A DNA stretch of 64,000 nucleotides. Origin: Saccharum officinarum (Eukaryota > Streptophyta > Magnoliopsida > Poales > Poaceae). A program made the position numbers and the translations under genes. Each line of letters opens with the position of its first letter. Within the stretch, counting starts at the first letter, position 1. This document shows, one piece after another, positions 34,901 through 45,625 of the stretch. Location: assembly GCA_020631735.1 (NCBI GenBank), contig CM036223.1, positions 9,896,191 to 9,960,190 on the forward strand, written 5' to 3'. The notes beneath the pieces are model-generated. The model had not been told where the DNA came from and did no database searches. It saw only the letters and a program-made list of their open reading frames with translations.

Positions 34901-35761
34901 CGGCAATAGTTCTGAGCTAGAGATTCCAGGCTGGTTCTTTAGCCATATCAGATGGATTGCCAAGGTACGACTCTCACCAAAATGGAGGGGAAAAAGAGTG
35001 TTTAAGTAGGTAGATGAACTGTCGTGTGTGATATATTTTTTCCCTAAACAATATATTATCAAAGGTGTGTTAATACTAATTTAGTGGCCAAATTAGGAAC
35101 TGAACTATTGAGAATACCCTGGTACTGTACAATTAAATACTCTAGGTATATTATGCATAAACAACTTAACTTATACTTTTTAGTTTGTTTTTTATCTTAC
35201 GATGAAGTATTTTCCTTCTCTTTGATTATTTTGGTCATGCACTCATGCTGCATTTGTATTTTACCGTATGCAGCAAGTGATCGAAGCAGTTTTGACAGTA
35301 GTGGACCTGATCTGTTAGCAGACTTGTGTTCAGAGAAAGTTGGCGGAGTCTGAATTTCATGAGAAAGCAGAGGCACTGTACTGCATTAGAGAGGAGAAAT
35401 GGGCAGATTTAGTGTAGGTGGTTCAAGTAGTGCAATTCAGTAGATGCAAGTCATAGAGTTTCCGGCTAAAGAAAAGAGTGTTGATATGTCTAATTCCTTA
35501 GTAGTTGCAGTACAAATGTGTGAGTGAAGCAGTGATGGAATTGCCTTTGTATCGCGGAAAAGTCTATAAAGTAGAGTTTATGAACTTGCGACGTCGTGCT
35601 CTCCGTGACTATGTTAATTTTATAAACTTTGCCTTTTGAATTAAATGTCACTTTAACATTAGTATTTAATTTTTACAGTGTTGTTATTTTATCGTGTGAT
35701 CCGTGTGTTTTTAGTACAAAATGTTAGCTATCCTGTAGCAACACACGGACACGCTACCTAG
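31974..35761 (+). mobile_element. Probable Helitron carrying gene-like fragments
   Basis: The right end has TAGCAACACACGGACACG followed by CTACCTAG and host T (35762). The left end, near 31974, has GCTACTACTTAAAAG, resembling the TACTAYTTAAAAG block of grass Helitron 5' ends; the exact first base is uncertain. Between them are a GC-rich start (32070-32740) and exon-like blocks with splice-like borders. One at 34660-34773 encodes SEYNLAFDWMLLGKKRDNHF. Another at about 34863-34965 is followed by GTACGA. A last block at 35270-35353 ends in TGA. They do not join into a recognised gene. A 27-bp tandem repeat (AGACTGATGCAAGACAGCA-like) lies near 33640-33695. Confidence 0.45.
35730..35761 (+). mobile_element. 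Helitron 3' terminus
   Basis: GTAGCAACACACGGACACG, a short spacer, then CTAG with host T. Same family as the ends at 27474, 40618 and 51175. Confidence 0.6.
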
Positions 35762-35762
35762 T

Positions 35763-36340
35763 ACAAGCTACAAATCGGAAGAGGACCAAACTAATAGTAG
35801 TTGCAAATAAAAAAGTTACAAAATTTTTTGGAATCCTAACAGAATGAATGATCTTGCGTCCATGCAACAATGGACAAAAGTAATGAAATATGGAGTGCCG
35901 CATGACTGAATGTTCACATACATATAGGGGAATAGTTTTCTCAGTTTTACATTTGGATATGAATTCTGGCCCTCATAATTGCAAATTCAGATTGTCTGAA
36001 ATGAAAATCTAGAAAAAAAATATATAAGAAATGGTCGGTCCGAAAAACAAAAACGCTGACCAATATTACATAACAAATACAGTATTAATTATCAATGAAT
36101 AGTAAAGCTAAGAAAGGATCTGGATGCACCGTGCACGCATAGAACTGGATCGATCGATCGATCGATCTACAGCAGCTGCTCCGAGCTTGTTGCGTACGTC
36201 TTCACTGTCCTCGATCTGCGGTTGAATTGGGCGGTCGGTTCAACGGCCAGCCGTGCATGGCATTGGATTCGATGGCCCATGCAGGTGTGGCCTGCGACTG
36301 CGAGGGGCCGTCCTCACCCGGCGTTGCGCTCATCCTCATC
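35763..36340. other. AT-rich intergenic DNA, no gene seen
   Basis: Contains a short (GATC)n run near 36150-36166. No coding or terminal-repeat signal. Confidence 0.5.
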
Positions 36341-36350
36341 AGCAGCCGGT

Positions 36351-36984
36351 CAGCCTGGGCGTTCGGGTTACCCGAAAAGTTCGGGTCGGGTAATTCGGGT
36401 TTTAAAAAATTTGGGTATTGAGAATTATTATCCGATTAGAGACAAAAAAAAAATAATACCCGCAATTTCGGGTTCGGGTTCGGGTATTACCCGATTTACC
36501 CGAAATATATAAAATGACAGTGAACACTCAAAGAACACATATTTTTACGAAGAACTAGAACGGGACAGATTTTTATAAAACTTTTCAACCACAGGTGCCA
36601 AACTGCAACACAATAATACTAAATAGTCTTGTCTCTTGTGCGAATGCAACATGCAAGCAAGTACTGCAAACCACGACAGCCAACAGGTTCAAACGTCGGG
36701 CAGCTGAAGAGGTTGCGTATTGACTCGTTGGGCTGCGGCACTACACTATTGGATGTTTGCACGGCGGAGTAATACGAGTCTATGACTCTACGACTACCTG
36801 GGTGATTTCTAGTACAGGTAGATCGGGTATCGGGGCATACTACCCGATTTACCTGAAATAAATTCGGGTAATAGCATTCACTACCCGAATTAGACTTCGG
36901 GCACTGCGGGTTAGGATTTTTCGGGTTCGGGTGCGGGTATTTCGGGTTCGAGGTTCGGGTATCGGGTTTTGTGCCCAGACTTAG
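36351..36984. mobile_element. hAT-like non-autonomous element, nested
   Basis: Left end CAGCCTGGGC and right end GCCCAGACTTAG form an imperfect inverted repeat. Internal DNA near both ends is full of CGGGTA/TACCCGA motifs. The 8-bp CAGCCGGT flanks it (36343-36350, 36985-36992), the hAT duplication length. It appears to have landed inside the target duplication of the adjacent SINE. Confidence 0.75.
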
Positions 36985-36992
36985 CAGCCGGT

Positions 36993-37348
36993 TGGGGACC
37001 GAGCCGTAGCTCGGTCGGTGAGCTCTCCGGTGCGGAGGCCACCGACGCGCGTTCGAGCTCTGCTCGGAGCGGGTTTTCCCACCGGGAACTGCAGTTCCTA
37101 ATAATTTCAGTTGTCTCACACGTCGATGTGTCACTATGGTCAGGATGACGTGCCCGTTATGTGTGAAGCCTCGAAGACTTTGGATATCTTTCAGCCACGT
37201 ACATGTCTCTTCGTATAGGTGTAGATCTAGCCCGCGCACTGGGGTGTGCGTGTGTGAGTTTGTGTATGGTAGTGTGAGTTAGTGCGTGAGTCAGATACTC
37301 TAGCTGTTACTTGAAGAGCAGAGGCTTAAAAAAAATAAAAAAAAAATC
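36993..37348 (+). mobile_element. tRNA-derived SINE
   Basis: The head has TAGCTCGGTCGGTGAG (A box) and GCGTTCGAGCTC (B box), followed by a TGTG-rich body and an A-rich tail near 37327-37346. AGCAGCCGGT follows it (37349-37358) and precedes it (36983-36992), consistent with a SINE target duplication later split by the hAT element. Confidence 0.78.
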
Positions 37349-37358
37349 AGCAGCCGGT

Positions 37359-38950
37359 TTTGCAAGAGATGACCCGGCCCACGATCGGCACAAATAAATA
37401 TCCTGCGCGCGGGCCGCCCGCAGGAGCAGCCCTTGCATCCAGATTCGAATTTACCTTGGCACCACGGCATACCTAAACACAAAGAAGTGGTGCAACGACA
37501 GCACTACACAGAGAAAAGAAAATTCCTCATTACTCCTCTGAAACGCTATTAAGTACGTATTAACCATGGACGTAGGAAGGGCATAAATGAAATGAAAAGA
37601 TCGGCATCACAATTCACAAAGGCTGACTGATTGAACAAGATGTCTAAGATTTGTTATAACTTACATCTTTGAGGATAGATCGAGTTGTCATATGCAGGTC
37701 TGTACGTTCTAGGTGATCAAAAGCTACACGCCATCTCATAGCCTTCAGCCACCCTAGCTAAACGGGGTGAATACCACGTTCCAGAAGCTTCTCGGCCTGC
37801 TCAAGGAGAGCCCCTGCCATGACTACCACCCCGGTGGTACCATCCCCGTTTTCATAGTCTTGACTAGGGAACAGCTCCACCATCAGCTTTGCAATCCATC
37901 TGCTTCAGGATGGTCGGCCCATCATTTGCCGGCAATTCACAAGGCAGCCCATTCAGTAAGCAAAGTAACTGAGGAACTATTGTCAGTGAGATAGCTCACT
38001 TACATTACTGACTACTGAGAAGTGAACGTGTAAATCAAAGGATCCTGTCGAAATTAACCCGGCCCACTCAACAGAAACAGTGAGCATTGAGATAGCTTAT
38101 ATCTATCACTGTGAACCAGTGAACAGCGAGACAGCACTTTGAACAGCGTTGAGATAGCTTATATCTATCATGCCGGCGATGGAGTACAACGGGCGACGAC
38201 GTAGGTGTCCAGTGGGCCGGTGGCGAGGTACCGGGTACGACACGAGCTCCTGGTTGGCGTCGCGGGCTGTCCGTGGCGGTGTTCGGAGCAGCGGGCTGAG
38301 GAAGATGGCGCGGCATCGTGGGCACAACCGAAGTCGTGGCGGCTGGTGCGCGGAGTCGTCGGCATCCGCAAAAACGGCGGCGAGGTTCGGGGTAGGGCAT
38401 GGAGGTCAGCGGTCGGAGGCTCGAAGCTACCCCGCGCGGAGCAGCATGCCACGCGCCTAAGAGATAGCGCCGCTGTCATCACACGCGCTCGGGCCGCCGC
38501 TGCGCAGGCCGCCGCCATCTGCGCCGCCTCCGGACGCACGCCGCTGCCGTCGCGCACGCTCTGGAAGCCGGCACGCATGCAATAGGGCAACCGCAAAGCC
38601 TGCACCCTGCCATGATAGCATCCATGGCCATGCGTTTTCTCCGTGGATGCTGTGGTGGTGCGTCGCTTTGCTGTGTCGTGAGAGTAGCAGGAGAGGCGGC
38701 TGGAGCAAGGGAGATAGAAGTGAGAGAGTGAGAACTGAGATGGGATTAGGGTTTCGTCCCTCTTATATGATCCTCTTTTGGCCTGCTAAGATCCTGGCCG
38801 TTCATCATGCATCAACGACTGAAATCAGCTGGCAGATTTTGCAACTGGGCCTTCAAGTGGAGAAAGGCAGGGGCTGGACGCATGCCTGCGTGCGTGCTGG
38901 GTAATAATTTTTTTTGGCTCTATAAATTTCCATTAGCGCTGAGTTGTTAA
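37359..38950. other. Spacer with short duplications, no gene seen
   Basis: TTGAGATAGCTTATATCTAT occurs twice near 38085-38170. A GC-rich block at 38170-38740 has ORFs in several frames with no recognised family; it may be captured DNA of a Helitron ending at 40618. Confidence 0.45.
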
Positions 38951-39265
38951 TATATTTATTAGTTTATTAATTAAGTTTTTCCCAGCATCTCAGTTTTCTG
39001 TTTTAAGTATTTTAAATAAGCTGACTGCCCACATTATGATATTTATTCCCATTCCAAATAATATATTATATTTATTTGCCAATCTTTCATGTGGTCTTTT
39101 TAAGTATGATTTGGGAATATTTCTTACTACAAATCATAAATGCTATATTTTGGGTTAACAAATAATTGCAACATTACACGTCTTTGAACCATTATCCCTT
39201 CGCTATGAAATAGTAAAAATTAACACTAATAAGTTGTTGATGTATTTTTTATTAGGAACTAATTG

Positions 39266-40259
39266 ATACAACAACATAGCCTTTTGTCCCAAGCAAGTTG
39301 GGGTAGGCTAGAGATAAAATCCAAAAGAGACGAGAAACAGGGGGAGACACATAAAAGGGACATAAAGGGCACAAGACAAAAAGAGGTCACGGTTCAGGCA
39401 CGTTGATGGCCAATCTCCGAGCGCTCCTGTCCATAGCTAAATCCTTGGAGATATTTCATTCCTTAAGATCTCTCTTAACGCACTCGTACCAAGTTAGTTT
39501 AGGTCGACCTCTACCGCTCTTTACATTATCGGTCCCCTTTAGAACTCCACTACGCACCGGCGCCTCAGGAGGCCTCCGTTGGACATGTCCAAACCATCTC
39601 AACCGATGTTGAATCAATTTCTCCTCAATTGGTGCCACCCCAACCCTATCCCGAATATCGTCGTTCCGGACTCTATCCCTCCTTGTGTGCCCACAACACC
39701 AACGCAACATATGCATCTCTGCTACACTCAATTGCTGGACATGTCGTCTTTTTGTAGGCCAACACTCAGGACCGTATAACATCGCCGGACGAATCGTCAT
39801 CCTATAAAACTTACCTTTCAACTTCTGAGGCACCCTTTTGTCACAGAGGACGCCAGAAGCTTGACGTCATTTCAACCAGCCGACTAAAATTCTATGCCTA
39901 ACATCTTCATCAAATGTCTCCATCCTTTTGTAGCATCGACCCTAAATACCGAAAAGTATCCTTCTTGGCCACCACTTGCCCATCGAGGCTAACGTCTCCC
40001 TCCTCATGCCTAGTCACGCTGAAATCGCACCTCATGTACTCGGTCTTAGTCCTACTAAATCTGAACCCTTTTGACTCTAACGTGTGCCTCCATAGTTTTA
40101 ACTTCCTATTAACCCCTGCCCTACTGTCGTCAACTAGCACTACATCATCAGCAAAGAGCATATACTAAGGGATATCACCTTGTATGTCTCTTGTGACCTC
40201 ATCCATCACCAAAGCAAAAAAATAAGGGCTCAAAGCTGACCCCTGATGCAGACCTATTT
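39266..40259 (-). mobile_element. 5'-truncated RTE-type LINE
   Basis: Minus-strand reverse transcriptase remnant. Near 40250 is a degraded LHQGSALSPYLF-like block, then [11 protein letters not shown] (about 40130-40160), FRYLGSMLQ and the C-terminal KLKGKFYRMTIRPAMLYG...RLRWFGHVQRRP (39460-39830), typical of RTE elements. The 3' end CCCCAACTTGCTTGGGACAA is also RTE-like. Stops and frameshifts make it dead. TAATTG flanks both sides (39260-39265, 40260-40265). Confidence 0.88.
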
Positions 40260-40587
40260 TAATTGGAAACATAAATTGAAATATTAAACGGTTTATTGTC
40301 TAATCAAATCTCTAATATTAAAGACACAATTTTTTGATGCTTCTACCAGATTTAATGTTTGTTACAAATAGGGTAAGGATTAATTCTATTTCTGTGCTTT
40401 ACAATAGAAGGGAAAATATGTCAAATTATATTTTATATAATACGATAAGCAACATTATTCTTAATACTATATATTGTGCTTATATAAAACTATAGCTTTC
40501 TAAATTAATTTATATAAAAAAGGTAAACTAAAAAAAATATGCAACACTCATGTTATCATCTCTTATTAATGTTTGATGATTGTTTTA

Positions 40588-40618
40588 TCCCGTTGCAACG
40601 CATAGGCACGTTTTCTAG
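40588..40618 (+). mobile_element. Helitron 3' terminus
   Basis: CCGTTGCAACGCATAGGCACG then TTTTCTAG, host T at 40619. CGTTGCAACG is a perfect 10-bp palindrome able to form the subterminal hairpin. The AT-rich body to the left was later split by the LINE. Confidence 0.68.
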
Positions 40619-40914
40619 TATGTCGAATAACCCAAAATCTAGGTTACATGCACGCTTCTAACACATCCGATCCGGCCGGTGTCATCGACCGGTCTGGTCT
40701 CGGGACAACACGCGCGGGATGGGATGATGCGACGACACCACCACAACACACGAGTACACCTGCACCTTGCATGCACTTGTCCGCGTATCCACCGGCCGCG
40801 CATGTTCTGTCTCTAATCTCCATCGGCTGCTCATGATGGCTGGCTTCTTCGATTTTATATAGCATTGAAATACTTCATGTCTTCGTATTAGGAATAGAAG
40901 AGCAAATATTTGAG

Positions 40915-41098
40915 ATATTTTGGGTAATTTGGGTAGTTCGGGTACTGGGAAACATTACCCGAATTACCCAAACTAATTTCGGATTTTTATAATCACTATC
41001 CGAAATTATGATCGGGTATTTCGGGTTCGGGTACTTCGGATCTAGGTTCGGGTAATTCGGGGTCGGGAATTGGGTATCGGATATTTTGCCCACCCTTA
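40915..41098. mobile_element. Truncated copy of the CGGGTA-rich hAT-like family
   Basis: Same CGGGTA/TACCCGA subterminal motifs as 36351-36984. The right end TTTTGCCCACCCTTA resembles a hAT terminus. No matching left end is seen. Confidence 0.6.
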
Positions 41099-42690
41099 AG
41101 TTAGCTAAGCATCTACAGTGTTAGTTACAGTGATGGATTTCTGCGAACAGTCCCACCCGTTAAGATGCAGTACCCGGATCCCGATGAACAGTACCCCGTA
41201 GGAACAGTACCAACACGTGAAAAGCTTTGACCTGGTATAAACAGTCCAACCCGTTTTGCAACAGTCCTACCCGCGCGAAGCGCAGGGCCCTTGGCGAGTA
41301 TATATGTATGTATGCAGTCAAAGGTGCAAGCGATGACCGGCCCGTTGTTCCACGTGCTGAAGATGGTCCGGGACATTGAGCTGCTGGTGTTGGAGGCACT
41401 CGACCACCTCACCTCCTACTCCTTCCTCAAGGTCCTGCTTGCCCTTACTCACACCGCGTCGACTGCAGCTTCTCGCTGCAATGATGTCCTCATCGATTCT
41501 CTGAAAGGTAATCAATCTATCTATATCTCTTGCTAATTCGTTTCCACCCTCTTCTCTAGGATCGGAGGAAGTAAGTAGATATTAATCGATCGTTTCTAAA
41601 TTCGTTTCTAAATTCCACCCGTTCTATATCGCCTTGTCCGCTCTTCGATGTGTGGCCCTAGAGGATCAAAGTCGTGATGAGACCTCTTATTTTGACTACA
41701 TCAGAAGCCGCTTGTACCAGGGGGCTCTGCTGCGGCTGCCTGTGATGACTAGCATTGAGTTTGTTAAGACCTCGTTGTCCAATGATATGGGAAACAGAGA
41801 TTCAACAATTGGATTATTTTCCTCATCTTCTCAGTAAAGAACCTCAGTTCTCATGGTGTAATTTTGCACTTAAAAATAATGATGGTCTCTCCTTCGGTGA
41901 ACTATTTCAGATAGTGTTGCATTATATTTCTCCTGTTTTTTTTTTTTCAATTTTATCATTCTGAGCACTATTAGACTTTTCTCAGTTTGGTGATGCCTCA
42001 TCGGAGCATGGTAATGAAGAGAAAGGTTGTTTGTGCAGATGGAGATGAGATGGTGAGGATTCATGGTCCAGCAAGCAGTAAGAACATCATGGAGCATTCA
42101 TGATCCGGCAAGTGTGAAAGCTACAGTGACGTCGCATATTTTATAAGCTGCATTCAGTGGACTAAAAAATATATATCCAAAGTAGCTAAAAATTCTTGAT
42201 TCTACTTTTATATAAGCATCAGAAAATTGATTATTTGTTTAAAGTAAAAGCTTGCTGAATGAAAAGTAACCTGGTATTCAGTAACTAAATGTATTATATG
42301 TATTATATATCTCTATGTCCATGAGGCAACTAACAGCCATGCAATGTGTGAGGACATGTATGACAGCTGAGTAAATAAAAAGAGACATTAACATAGCGTT
42401 ATACTCAACAAGCCAATGAAACACAGGAGCGGGTGTCAGGTCATAAGGGGGCATTTGTGAAAAAAAAGGAGAGAAAAATTTAGCCAACATGGAGGACTGT
42501 TGCAACATTAGCCACATTGGATTGATCATGTGCAATTTACTCCTCACTGTAATATCTTGTTCCATTTTTTTTCAAATTTCCTAGTATCTAACAAAACTCC
42601 AAAAATACGCAGCAGCCATAATGGGCACTCGGCAGGCAAAATACGCAGCGGGCATGGCAGTCGTGCTTGAGGGCAAGGGCGCAGGTCAGT
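41099..42690. other. Spacer with a gene-like ORF pair of unknown nature
   Basis: 41320-41507 reads GPLFHVLKMVRDIELLVLEA... and stays open to a GGTAATC that could be a splice donor. 41634-41836 reads ALEDQSRDETSYFDYIRSRL on the same strand. These might be exons of a gene fragment. Neither is recognised. 41120-41280 contains repeated GAACAGTACC/ACAGTCC motifs. The rest has no signal. Confidence 0.35.
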
Positions 42691-42697
42691 GCATCTA

Positions 42698-44443
42698 CTA
42701 GGCTACTTGAAGGTCGTTGAAGTAGTCGTGCTTGAGGGCGGCACCAGCGCTGATTCTCTTGCTGGGATCTAGACGCAGCATCTTCTGCGGAACAACGGTG
42801 GGGACAAAGTCCAGTCAGCGACATTAATAGTAGAGAATTAATATAGGCAGTCAAATTAAAGAAGGCCGTACGTGTCATATGCCATTATTCACTAAGAAAA
42901 ACTAATGGCATGGGGAAAAGGCAGAAGATGATCTATCTAGTAGACACTAATGGCATAGTGGAGAACATAAGTAAACACTAAAACATGAGTAGAAAATGTA
43001 AAGAGAATCAATGAGCCTGACTTACGGATAGAAGATCGATTCCCGCAGGTTCTAGTGCTGGTAGCTTCGTTGCAAGATCCTACAGTACAGCATGCATGAA
43101 CCTCATATGTTAGAGCCAAAATGGTAATCACTGTAATGTTGAATTACGTGTACTCTGGTACAAAAGCAAAACCGAGATCCCAAACCTATCTAGCAGGGCA
43201 GAACACGGTGAATGCAAGTTTCCATCCGCACCACCCACAATTAATAACTGAAAACCCTATATATCCTATCCCGCTACCTGCAAAAATAAAAAGAACTTAA
43301 TTTACCTGAGGTGGAAAAATTGGCCAGTTTGGGAAAGTCTTTGTCGTTGAGTTGTAACGACGTAATGAAGACCAAGTTTCTTCACTTGGAGTGCCCAAAA
43401 TGCTGCATTAATTAACAGAAGATAATGCACATAGCCCATATATAAGATATTTTTCTTCTACAACATGCACAGAACAAACTAAAGAAAGTTGTATATAAGA
43501 CCTGAAAATGCTAAACAGCTGACTAATCTCAGAGTTGCCTTTAAAGAGAGGACGACTCTGGTTCACCATTTCTGCAAATATGCAGCCAGCTGACCACACA
43601 TCTATAGGCTTGCTATAATTCGTTGCACCAAGAAAAATTTCAGGTGCTTTGTACCAAAGCGTGAGCACCTAATAAAAAAAGTTGAGTTCCAATTAAATGT
43701 TGGATGACAAGAACAAGAAGAAGAATAATATACTCTAGTCGTACATACACCATACCTCAGGACTGTAAGTGCGGGCAGAGATGCCGATCTCCCTTGCCAG
43801 TCCGAAGTTGGCGAGCTTCAGCAGGTTATTGTCGCGATTGATGAGCAGGTTCTGTGGTTTGAGATCCCGGTGGATCACGCCGTGCGAGTGGCAGTGGTCA
43901 ATGCCGCGCAGGATCTGGTGGAGGAAGGACTGCACGCAAGTACAATTTGCATGCATTTAATTAATTAGATTAGATGATTGATTGACGATCATATATAATA
44001 GTTAACTAACGAACGAACCTTGACTATGTCGCGGTTCTTGAAGTCATTCGGGGAGGAGTCCATGTGGTCCTTGAGGTTCCCGTCGAGGTGCTCCAAGACA
44101 AGGTGTACGCAGGTGTTTTCGTATACGACGTCATGCAGCCTGCACACGGCACGTACGGCGTGCGAATGGATTTGCATCAGCAGCTAGCTAGCGAGGCTGT
44201 AATAGGCACGTAGAGCGAGCGAGAGAGAAGGCAGGAATGATAAGAGAGGACCTGACCTGACCTGACGATGTTGTTGTTGCTGCTGTCCATCGTCTGTATC
44301 CTCTCAAGGAGGGTGATCTCGCGGTAGGCGGTGTAGGGGACGCCGCCTTCATCGTCCTTGATTTTCCTGAGCGCCCTCGTCTCATCGGTTTTGCGGTCCT
44401 TGGCCTTCCACACCTCCCCGTACGAGCCCTCCCCGAGCTGCAT
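42698..44443 (-). CDS. CDKA-like probable pseudokinase
   Basis: Seven exons on the minus strand: 44262-44443, 44019-44139, 43756-43929, 43502-43668, 43306-43402, 43026-43079 and 42698-42784 (TAG at 42698-42700). All junctions are GT-AG and phases agree; 293 aa if the ATG at 44441-44443 is the start. Fold landmarks are present: [20 protein letters not shown] (121-130), [24 protein letters not shown] and SKRISA. Key residues differ from CDK2/CDKA. The ATP-binding Lys is Arg26 (ALRKIK), DFG is NFG (N142), PSTAIRE is PYTAYRE (36-42), the T-loop Thr is Ser157 followed by Pro, and WYRAPE is WYKAPE. Catalysis is therefore doubtful. The usual first ~9 residues are missing, so a short upstream exon is possible; an acceptor-like GCATGCAG precedes LGEG. 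Confidence 0.88.
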
Positions 44444-44473
44444 GCATGCATGGATGCGGCCGCGCGCATTACA

Positions 44474-45005
44474 TACCCTGGGTCCATAGTAGGTCCTGTG
44501 TGAACCTCTCCCGTGGATAGCTTTTATTTATTTTTGGTTGACACCTCTCGTCTAGGTATAACTATAGTATCTATTCGTACACGTACACACACCCACCCTG
44601 CACATGCACACCCAACTCACACACACTATACTCAGAACCGTAGTCTGCGTCCTTGTCGAGATCACCGGAATCATCCAAAGACTCCGTAGATGACAGACAC
44701 GTCGTAATTCCTTTGTTGTTCCACGCGAGAGAGGCTGGAACAGATTATTTGGGAAACCACTGTTCTCGATGGGAAATCACGCAGCAGAGCGAGCTCGAAC
44801 CTGTGACCGGTGGCCTCCACCCCGGGAGCGCTCACCACCCGAGCTACTCGGTTCCCTCTCCCGTGGATAGCTGCCTGAGCGTCGCGACTCGGGAGCCGAG
44901 AGATGCGTGCGGAGGAGCCACCCCTCCCGTGAAGCGCTCGATTTATTCCGCTGCCACGCGTCCACTATCGAGCGTCGTAGGTAGGGGCGCAATGGACCCA
45001 GGGTA
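44474..45005. repeat. 14-bp inverted repeat pair upstream of CDK-like gene
   Basis: TACCCTGGGTCCAT at 44474-44487 is exactly inverted as ATGGACCCAGGGTA at 44992-45005. With the SINE and one TSD removed the span is about 182 bp, the size of a MITE. No clear TSD was found. Confidence 0.5.
44523..44854 (-). mobile_element. SINE with 18-bp target duplication
   Basis: On the minus strand the head reads TAGCTCGGGTGGTGAGC (A box) and AGGTTCGAGCTC (B box), with a tail of A/T-rich ATAAATAAA at 44523. CCTCTCCCGTGGATAGCT flanks it perfectly (44505-44522, 44855-44872). It lies 60-420 bp upstream of the CDK-like ATG. Confidence 0.92.
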
Positions 45006-45430
45006 ATTTTCTTCCGTTCCCGCGGGCTCGCGTGCGGCCGCGCAGCCTCGACGCCGACTCGCCAGTCCGCCTCGCCTCGCACGCGGCCGCTCACGGTCCG
45101 GCGGCTTCGTTTCTATCGGATACATACGCGCTAGATCCGATCCCGCGCTCCCGCAACCCTTGCCCACCGAAATATAATCACCGCGAGCCCCGGCCAACTC
45201 AGAAAATGGCGACGGCGCACGATGCAGGTTGACGCGGGACGGGTGCCAGCCCGAACGGAGTGGGGCGTGGGCGTCCTGGTTAGCATCCCCGGCGAGCGAC
45301 TGCGATGCCTACTTTCCTGCATGTGTCCTAAAATCGATCCGTACGCACCTGCTCCCTTATTGGTACTCTCGCTCCGGCGGCTTCATCCATGGCGAGGCGA
45401 GACGGCGAGGACTGGGAGCTAGCTAGCGGG
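45006..45430. other. GC-rich spacer, no gene called
   Basis: Possible promoter or 5' leader of the CDK-like gene. ORFs exist on both strands but none carries a family motif. Confidence 0.35.
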
Positions 45431-45459
45431 GTTGTGGCGTGTGTGGATCGGAAATCAAT

Positions 45460-45625
45460 GTTTTAAATAGCGGGCTAAGACGTTTAGCGGTATATATCTA
45501 AAATAGCTAATAGCGGAGCTATATCGGGCTATAGCGGAATATAGCGGCTAAATTATACATGAACTCAAATAGCGGCGCCCTGCCTCAAAAGGCTATAGCG
45601 ACAGCTATAGCGGGAGATTTAAAAC
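45460..45625. mobile_element. MITE with GTTTTAAAT ends and TAGCGG repeats
   Basis: GTTTTAAATAGCGGGCTA at the left is mirrored by TATAGCGGGAGATTTAAAAC at the right. The body repeats TATAGCGG in both orientations. 166 bp, non-coding. TSD unclear. Confidence 0.65.

Noticed and set aside
36993..37080. tRNA gene
   Set aside because: A and B boxes are present but there is no cloverleaf and an A-rich tail follows with TSDs: a SINE.
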